From contig JADNRY010000009.1 of assembly GCA_015501585.1 (NCBI GenBank), positions 124,001 to 188,000 on the forward strand: 64,000 nt of DNA, written 5' to 3'. Shown in pieces: positions 56,512 through 64,000 of the stretch (positions are counted from its first letter, which is position 1; every line of letters starts with the position of its first letter). The stretch comes from Rhodocollybia butyracea. Its lineage: Eukaryota > Basidiomycota > Agaricomycetes > Agaricales > Omphalotaceae. The translations under genes were made by a program, and so were the position numbers. The notes under the pieces were generated by a model. That model ran no database searches and had not been told where the DNA came from. It saw nothing but the letters and a program-made list of their open reading frames with translations.

Positions 56512-58196
56512 TGGAAACATTTGTAGCTGTTCATGGAGGCGCTGGATACCATAGTTTTACGGCGGAGAAGGAATTAAAGCAGGCATTACGTCTGTGAGAC
56601 TCGTTCCCTTGTCTCCGCTGTTTTGCACCGACCAAAGACAGTGCCTGCAATAACGCATTACTAGTGGCTTCATCGGCAGGATCCTCTTTGGATGTAACGG
56701 AAGCAGCCATAACAGTATTGGAAGATGCTCCGAATTTGAATGCAGGTAACCCGGAACAGAGCGGTATCTTTCTTCAGGAACTCAATTTATCACGCATAGG
56801 ATTCGGTTCAAATCTGACCTTCGAAGGGAACGTGGAATGCGATGCAGCTATAATGGACGGTAACAACCACTGGGGGAGTGTTGGTGCAGTGTCTGGTACA
56901 AATGTACTTAGCTCTGTAGACTCCACACTGACGAGTTCAAGTTTCCAGGCGTCAAAAACCCTATTCGAGTAGCTCGTGCAATACTTGAATACTCCCAAGT
57001 CCCTGATCCTTTAGGACGCATCCCGCCTTTGTGGGGCCATCTATTTTCTTATTCAAGCCGAATTGACTTGCTAAGTTGTCTAGGACATTGGTATCTTCGG
57101 GTGCTCGTAGCTTTGCATCTAAGCACCTTCACACAAGTTCAGGGCTTGTAGGCGAAGGTGCGCTGATCAGCGACAGGGCCAGAGATCGATGGGTACAATG
57201 GAAGGATAGATTGAGCTCTGCGAGTACGGAAGAAGGCACAAACCTGCCCCCACCGCCAGATTCAGAGAGTCTACATGACTCGCAAGATACCGTTGGGGCC
57301 GTCGCGTCATGTTCTGGTAATATGTCAGCAGGTGTTTCCAGGTATACATGTCATCTTTCTGCTTTCCCACTGAACCTGACGGTAATTACAGTGGAGGTTT
57401 GTTACTAAAGATGGAGGGAAGGTGTGGGGAGGTGCTTCCTTCTATCCACGCGCAGGTCGACATCTCACATAGAAGATCTCTGTTTCCTTAGGCTGCGATG
57501 TTCGGCGCTGGCTGTTGGGCTCAAAATAAAAACATTCGCCCTCAAGTACAGATTGGAATGGCATGCAGCGTATCTGGTTAGATCTCTTCTTTCTCAATGT
57601 CTTTCATCTTCATATACCCCACACCATAGGGACCGGTGAATATATCACTCGAAGCGGTCTCGCAAAAGCTCTCGGGAAAAGCTTTGAAGCATTTAGTCCT
57701 TCCGATGGTTCAGAATATATGGATCCTCATACAATCATGCAACAGGTACTTGTGGATGAGTTCTGGAGTAAGTTGCCAGAGTCAGCCTAATTTCGGACAT
57801 TGTGCTGTCGAGACAGAGCGCTTGTGTTGACCGTACGTTGATCCTGACGCTACTTACTCAGAGCCTTCGCAAGATCTTGGAGAACCCAATCCCAGTGCTG
57901 GTATTCTGCTGATGACCTATGAAGACGGAGATGACAACACACCAATCGGTATAATTCCGTAAACTCACCCGGGGATACATAATGACTCAGAATCTTTTAC
58001 AGTGCGTGTGTGGTGTGGATTCACCACCCCCACATTCCTAGTTGCATACGCATCAACTCGGAATCCTATTCCCAAAGTCTGTCCGTTAAAGCCTATATCT
58101 CAGCTGAAAGCTCATTCATCACTCAGACCCTTATCCTTCGAAGGCCAAAAGATATGGTTGGAGCGCACGCAGATAAAAAGGCACCGATCTACATGA
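56512..58196 (+). CDS. taspase-1/L-asparaginase-type Ntn hydrolase
   Basis: N-terminal-nucleophile hydrolase made as a precursor that cleaves itself before a threonine. Exons in order give FVAVHGGAGYHS, LDVTEAAITVLEDAPNLNAGFGSNLTFEG, VECDAAIMDG, GSVGAVSGVKNPIRVARAIL, VPDPLGRIPPLTLVSSGAR, a variable loop, then DSQDTVGAVA with the putative nucleophile Thr. GNMSAGVSSGG, GRCGEAAMFGAGCWA, CSVSGTGEYITRSGLAKAL and RVWCGFTTPTFLVAYAST follow. The GSNLTF segment and long loop before DTVGAVA fit taspase-1 better than plain asparaginase. Animal taspase cleaves MLL and TFIIA; fungal targets are unknown. The start at 56512 is the ATG just before the conserved block. At least eight introns; the frame is intact and the active-site threonine is kept. 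Confidence 0.82.
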
Positions 58197-58428
58197 CAGC
58201 CTTTTCATTGTAGGTACTTATTGGGGTATGCATTAGATACAAATCGAAGAACATCAGCCAAGCTTGAGATCCGCCGTAAAGTTGTATTATTGTTTTCGAT
58301 GATTTCCTCAAGTGGACCGATTCCGTCAGGGTACAACATGCGATCGCGGAAAACGATACCAACAAAGGCAGTTCTTTTATGACAGAAAAACGCTGGTCAG
58401 ATAGGAACTCGTACGGATGCGTAGTCTC

Positions 58429-59796
58429 TCAAGATAGACCATTTCTGGCACCATTGATCTGAGCTGAACCGATGGATCCGGAGTGCGGCAAGCCTCCTGA
58501 ACCAAGCGCGACCTCGCCTGATCGCACTGGTGTGCTCGGAGCTCGTCCGTTTGTTTTCTGTGGCGTTGGGGGTGTTGACGAAGGTAGAGAGGGTCGTGCA
58601 GAGTTGAGTCGCTGGAGTGTCTTGATAGGAAATTTTGTTCTGGAAGATTGTGAGAGAAGAGCAAAGTGGATATGAGAACAAACACTCTGACCGACAAGTT
58701 GAACAGACGGGAACGGGTTGACAAAAAACTAAAGAGGTGTGAGTGGTGCAAAACTTGAGAGAGATATACTCACTGGAAAGGCACACGGAGCAGACAAAAC
58801 CAACATCAACAATATTCTTGTGACAGAAGCATGCGGCACGAAAGTCGATTTTATCCAGTGTCGGCACGGATATTGTTTGCCTTACGGAAGGCGGGGAAAG
58901 AAAGGCCATCTAAATCAGTTGCAGATGGACCAACGGAAGAAGATAAGGACTTACGGTAAGATATTGGAGCAGAGCGTCACGACGTTCGAGATAAATATAA
59001 GAACCACCGGTGAGATGTGCAGCTTGCTGAAGAAAAACAGTCTCTGGGCCGTAGATTTGACAAGCATCGATCGTCACTTTCTAAGCATTGTATGAGACTT
59101 GAAAGGAATGAATGTATTGAAACACCGACTAGTTTTTGAGCAGAGAATATGGAATTCATGACAGGGATATAAGAAGCAGTCTGATCAGGAGACACCGAAA
59201 GAATGAGGATCCTTGGATCAGGTAATGCTAGGGCTCTAGTCCTTCGGTTGCATTAGTGGAAAGATTGAATTCGAGCGTCAGACGGTTGATATCTAGCACA
59301 GGTTAGATGGTCGAAATATAGAGCGAACAAAATCTTACAGCACAGTGCTTTTGTGAGTGCTGCGACCAGTGCACTAGGTACTAAGAGAGAATAAGAGACC
59401 GCATGGTCAATAACAAACAAATAAACCTTCATCATCCTCATCTGACAAGGTCTCTAGCTGCTTTTGAATCTCGAGCACAACGGTCATGTCGACGATTTTG
59501 AACGGAGGAAAGGAATTGGCATCATTAGACGGTGTATCAGAAGGAGGATCTGCAGAGGAGTAGAGTAGAACACTAAAGCGAATTCAGAAATGGCTCAGAA
59601 GGGTGCCTTTGCCGCACCTCTTGCCAGGAAACGCGCCAAAGACGGCAAGAGAGTTTTCATGCCTGGAGGCAATGTGAGCGTTGAGGAAGACAAGAAGTTG
59701 AGAGACAAAGACGCTGAGGCCCAATGGATAGGGCTGCTGCTGTGAAGAAAGGTGCCATTGTGAAGGAGAAAAGTCTACTACTACAACTAAAGACAT
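58429..59796 (-). CDS. TFB4: TFIIH subunit TFB4 (p34/GTF2H3)
   Basis: Core TFIIH subunit for RNA polymerase II transcription and nucleotide excision repair. The N-terminal von Willebrand A-like domain starts MSLVVVVDFSPSQWHL and continues YPLGLSVFVSQLLVFLNAH, RHENSLAVFGAFPGK. The C-terminal zinc-binding domain reads [52 protein letters not shown], with the paired cysteines of the family. It ends in a Ser/Pro/Gly-rich tail stopping at 58429. Introns at SI/FCQP (GTGAGT...TTTAG) and CR/TKF (GTCAGA...CCAG) were resolved; several lie in the middle (58960-59580). The gene is divergent from CHD1, 298 bp between start codons. Confidence 0.88.
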
Positions 59797-60094
59797 GCGA
59801 TGATGGCAGTGACGAGTGAGGTGATATCGCCACTAATTAGTGACCCGTGACACGTTCTCCAACACATCGCAACGGGCCCGGGAAAACGCTGAGAACAACG
59901 AATATATGCTCTCCCAGGCCGTCCATACAATTTAATTTTTTTTGACGGCGAGCACCGGCGTGCGTTGCAGACTGATTCTGACGTGTGAACTGAGCGAGAC
60001 GGTCGGTCGGAACGGCGACAAAACAAACGGCGTGACCAACAATCAGACAACGCTCAGCCTGTCCCGGGTGTCATTGCCCCTTCTTTCCGCCATC
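59797..60094. promoter_or_regulatory. bidirectional promoter between TFB4 and CHD1
   Basis: 298 bp between two divergent start codons of general transcription/chromatin genes. It contains a T/A-rich stretch at 59930-59941 and GC-rich flanks. No specific factor site was identified; the shared promoter is an inference from spacing. Confidence 0.5.
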
Positions 60095-63000
60095 ATGTTG
60101 GTCAACGACTACGCTTCCGACGATGAGACCATGAATGTAGACGACCAATATCCTTCGCAAGACCGTGAGGACGCCGAGGGCTCCATCGACGACGACGGCA
60201 TGGATGTCGAGCTCAATGGCCAGACCAGGCTTGAGCCTAAATATACCGTACGTTTTTCTTCCGTCATCGTTCTCGACAGCGAGCTCATGTCTTTTACAGC
60301 CAGAAGCCGAGGACTCGGTAATGCCCTCACTGTCCTTTCCTTTTCCTCAATCTCACCTGTTATCAAGGGTTACGAGGACCAGGCCGAAGAAGACGACGAC
60401 GACGATGGCACCTATGCTGATGAAGAGGTAACAAGAAAGAAGTCTGCGCCAAAGAAAAAAAAGCCAACCTCCTCTTCTGCCATACGTCGAGGTATATATC
60501 CACGCTCTCGTTTATAGAAATTAAATCTAATGCTTTCTCTTAGCACCGGTCCGCCAGGCTTCAGCCTCAGACTCCGACTCTGATTATGGTTCTCGATCCA
60601 AGAAGAAGAAACGAGCTCGTCCCCAATCTGACGAGGTTCGGATCTCCAGCAGGGGCGGCAAGATTCCGAACTACTTTGACGACCTCCAAGACTTTGAAAA
60701 GTTTGAAGATGAAGATGTCGACACAAGCTATTTTGCATCTCCTACTCAACAGTACCAGGAAGAGGACGAAATCGAGGCTGTGCTCAATCATAGCCGCGAC
60801 GAAGGCCGCGAAGATGACCCGGAAGATGTCTGGTTCGATAATATTGTACGCCATCGTTCTTTCCTCTCGTTCCTCTATCTAACATCTCTCTTCAGCGTTT
60901 CCACATAAAGTGGAAAAACTTTTCGCACCTCCACAACACAGACGAGACCTACGAGTTCTTAAAGCGCTTCAAAGGCCTGAAGCGCGTTGACAACTATATC
61001 AAGGGATACAAAATTTGGCAGTCTCGAGTGAACGCTCCCAACCTGTCACAGGAAGATAAGGAAGCTCTTCTCCTCGATAAGGAACGAGAAAAAGAAGACT
61101 TGGAAACATTCAAGACTGTCGAACGTATTGTGGCTCATCGCGAAGCAGAGGATCCAGACGGTAATCCCATCGTTGAGTACTTTTGCAAATGGACTGGGCT
61201 TAACTACGAGCACTGTACATGGGAAACTCAGAAGGATGTTAATCCTATCGCCAAAGAACAAATCGAAGCCTATAGAACTCGCGAAGCTGAAGGTCGATTC
61301 CCGTATAAGAGCCCTGTGTATCCCAGACATGCTCGACCGGCTTTCCACAAAATTACTGAGGACCCAGACTATATCGTCCAGACCGGCTGCGAACTGAAAG
61401 ACTTTCAGCTCACTGGGGTTAACTGGCTCGCTTACTTGTGGGGCAAGGGCGAGAATGGTATCTTAGCCGACGAGATGGGTCTCGGAAAAGTTTGTTTTTG
61501 TTGCCTCAGTCTCAGTCCTTTATGGCTAATTTTTTGGCATAGACGGTTCAATCGATTGCCTTTATATCCTTCCTATTCCACGAAATGCATCAATATGGGC
61601 CGTTTTTGGTTATCGTGCCCTTGTCCACTATCACTGCCTGGCAGGCACAGTTTGCTATATGGGCACCGGATATCAATGTAATCACTTACATCGGGACCGC
61701 CGGGGCTCGAGAGGTCATTCGCACGTATGAGTTTGGTCCTTCAAACAAGAAGATCAAGATGAACGTGTTGTTGACCACGTACGAGTTGGTCTTACGGGAT
61801 GCGAAGGAACTTGGGGACATCAAATGGCAAGTCCTGGCAGTAGACGAGGTATTTCTGTAACCATTATCAGAAACTTCAAAGCTAAAATAACGGGGCAGGC
61901 TCATCGTCTGAAAAACTCCGAGAGTCAGTTGTACGAAGCCCTGAGATCGTTCAATGCTGCCTCCAAGTTGCTCATCACAGGTACCCCGCTTCAGAACAAC
62001 GTCAAAGGTGTGTACAGGTCCGCGGTGATGTTGACCAACCTTCATTCATTCCGCTTCTACGCAGAGCTGCTTTCGTTAATGCACTTTTTGATGCCTGAGA
62101 AATGTAAGTCACCCTCGAATCGGTTGAGAAGGATGGTTTGCTAACATGTGAATGTTCTAGTTGCACTCACGAACGAGTTCGATCTTAACGACATCGACCA
62201 CGAAGAGAAAATCAGACAGCTTCATAAACAACTCGAATCCTTAATGCTTAGGCGACTAAAACGCGATGTCCTTAAGTCGCTACCTACAAAGAGCGAACGT
62301 ATCCTTCGTGTCGAAATGAGTGCTCTCCAGACGCATTTCTACAAAAATATCCTCACCAAGGTGGGCTGCGGTTTTATTTTGAAAGAAGAATCGTACTTAT
62401 TGGTACTGTAGAACTTTCAAGCGTTGGTCAAGAGTGCGCATGGCAACAACAACATCAGTCTACTCAATATCGGTACGCGTAAAATCTTCACTACCTATCC
62501 ACATTATTGACAAATCATGTCCTACAGCTATGGAGCTGAAGAAAGCTGCGAATCACCCTTATCTGTTCGATGGTGCTGAACCCACAGCGGAGAATAACGA
62601 GGAAATTCTAAAGGGTCTGGTAATGAACAGTGGCAAGATGGTACTGCTTGACAAGCTGCTTGTTCGTCTCAAAGAGGGCGGTCATCGAGTGCTCATCTTC
62701 AGCCAAATGGTCCGAATGCTGGACATCCTCAGCGACTACATGTCTTTCCGAGGCTATCTTCACCAACGTCTGGATGGTATGGTTGCATCAGAAGCCCGCA
62801 AAAAATCTATTCTCCACTTTAATGCTCCTAACTCTCCTGACTTTGCTTTCCTTCTGTCAACAAGAGCGGGAGGGCTCGGGATCAACTTGGAAACAGCGGA
62901 TACCGTGATCATCTTTGATGTTAGTCAATCGCTTTATATATGTACCTCCTTACTGATCATTTGTTACAGAGCGATTGGAATCCTCAGAATGACTTGCAGG

Positions 63001-64000
63001 CGATGGCCCGTGCTCACCGGATTGGACAAAAGTCTCATGTCAGCGTCTACCGTTTCGTGAGCAAGGATACTATGGAAGAGGACGTATTGGAGCGTGCGAA
63101 GAAGAAGATGGTGCTTGAATATGCTAGTGAGTTTCCTTCAATCTTAATGATTGTCATGATACACATTCTCCTCCTTCAGTCATCAACCAAATGGACACCT
63201 CGCAAGCCCACTTGAGCTCGAAAGCCAAGGATCCTGGAAAGACCGACAATCTCAGCAAGGATGAATTGACTGCCGTGCTGAAGTACGGCGCTCAGAAAAT
63301 GTATGGAAATTATGTTCCGTTCCAGTGATGCCACCCAGCTCATCCATAATTCCAGGTTCGATAAGGACGACTCACAGCAAAATCAAAAGCTTGATGAACT
63401 GGACCTTGATGCCATCCTGGCTCATGCCGAAGACCACGAGACCATGGCTGCCGGCGGCGATGGGGGAACATCTCTTGGAGGTGAAGGTTTCCTGGCGCAG
63501 TTCGCCGCCGTCAGTGATGTCAAGAACGACATGAACTGGGAGGATATTATTCCTCTCGACGAACGACAGAAATTCGAGAAGGATGAAGATCAGCGGAAGG
63601 CGCAGGAGCTCGCTGCCGAAGAATCGAGAGATCGTAAACGCTCTCATGCTCAGGTGTCATATGAAGGAATGGATGTCGACCATCCGGCAGCCGCTGCAGC
63701 ACCCAAGAAGCCAAAAATGCCTGGACCGATGAGAAAGACCGCCAGTCAAAAGGCGATGGAGTTGAAGGAACGAGATGTTCGGGTCTTAATACGAAGTCTT
63801 CAGCGATGGGGAGATATACGACTTCGATACGATATCATCGTACGTTGCTGGCCCTTTTTAATATCGTCGCCATCTAATCCAGCGAGATCAGGTTACCGAG
63901 TCCAAGCTACAGGACAAGAATAAGGGCATGATCCTTGACGTGTCTGACGACATCATCCAGATTTGCGAGCAGGCGGTGAAAGACAACGAGGATCAAAAGC
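60095..64000 (+). CDS. CHD1: CHD1-type chromodomain helicase (3' end outside window)
   Basis: Chromatin remodeller that slides nucleosomes behind RNA polymerase II. The start [17 protein letters not shown] leads to an acidic and basic N-terminus ([31 protein letters not shown]). The tandem chromodomains follow ([34 protein letters not shown]). The SNF2 ATPase is intact: [119 protein letters not shown] and [13 protein letters not shown]-terminal region ([34 protein letters not shown]) runs into a SANT/SLIDE-type domain at the window edge. At least ten introns, all in frame. It is the likely parent of the decayed copy at 10928-13830. Confidence 0.92.

Noticed and set aside
1..64000. CRISPR arrays, insertion sequences, retrotransposon or viral genes
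   Set aside because: No regularly spaced repeats, transposase, reverse transcriptase, integrase or capsid motifs were seen; the organism is eukaryotic.

Overview
The window looks like nuclear DNA of a mushroom-forming basidiomycete (Agaricomycete). Genes are tightly packed on both strands. Nearly every gene is cut by many short introns of about 45-65 bp with GT(A/G)NGT donors, CTNAC-like branch points and (C/T)AG acceptors. The set mixes eukaryotic housekeeping genes with families typical of Agaricomycetes: AIG1-like G-domain proteins, DUF6699 proteins and intron-rich Zn2Cys6 factors. No bacterial operon, CRISPR array, insertion sequence, retrotransposon polyprotein or viral gene was seen. 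All exon structures were read by eye from splice signals and family motifs, so individual junctions may be off.

Left part (1-16 kb): a G-domain GTPase running off the left edge (-); the vacuolar lipase ATG15 (+); two tiny secreted-peptide genes of matching architecture (+); a Prm10/ThrE-type membrane protein with a long disordered N-terminus (+); an alkyltransferase-like DNA repair protein (-); a 167-bp multi-hairpin element; a frameshifted, truncated CHD1 copy (-); and a class V PLP-dependent enzyme (+).

Middle (16-41 kb): a tandem DUF6699 pair (+); a protein with a helical N-terminus and TPR-like repeats (-); a cysteine-rich small protein (+); the ER oxidase ERO1 (-); the vigilin/SCP160 multi-KH RNA-binding protein (+); and a Zn2Cys6 transcription factor whose zinc cluster is split over exons as small as 4, 8 and 6 nt (-). 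Gene-poor stretches lie at 17.5-19.6, 24.3-26.6 and 37.5-41.0 kb.

Right part (41-64 kb): a membrane-anchored GH18 chitinase (+); a four-helix membrane protein (-); a choline-transporter-like protein (+); an intron-containing tRNA-Arg(CCT) (-); a PRA1 protein (-) divergent from a CDC26/Hcn1-like APC/C subunit (+); the peroxisomal import receptor PEX5 (-); a C2H2 zinc finger protein (-); an HSL-type alpha/beta hydrolase (-); a taspase/asparaginase-type Ntn hydrolase (+); and TFIIH subunit TFB4 (-) divergent from intact CHD1 (+), which runs off the right edge. The genes do not form one pathway. Themes shared by several are membrane and vesicle biology (ATG15, ERO1, PRA1, PEX5, CTL) and chromatin/transcription (CHD1, TFB4, zinc finger factors).

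The most distinctive signals are the micro-exon zinc cluster, the paired secreted micropeptides, and the decayed inverted CHD1 duplicate about 47 kb from its apparent parent.
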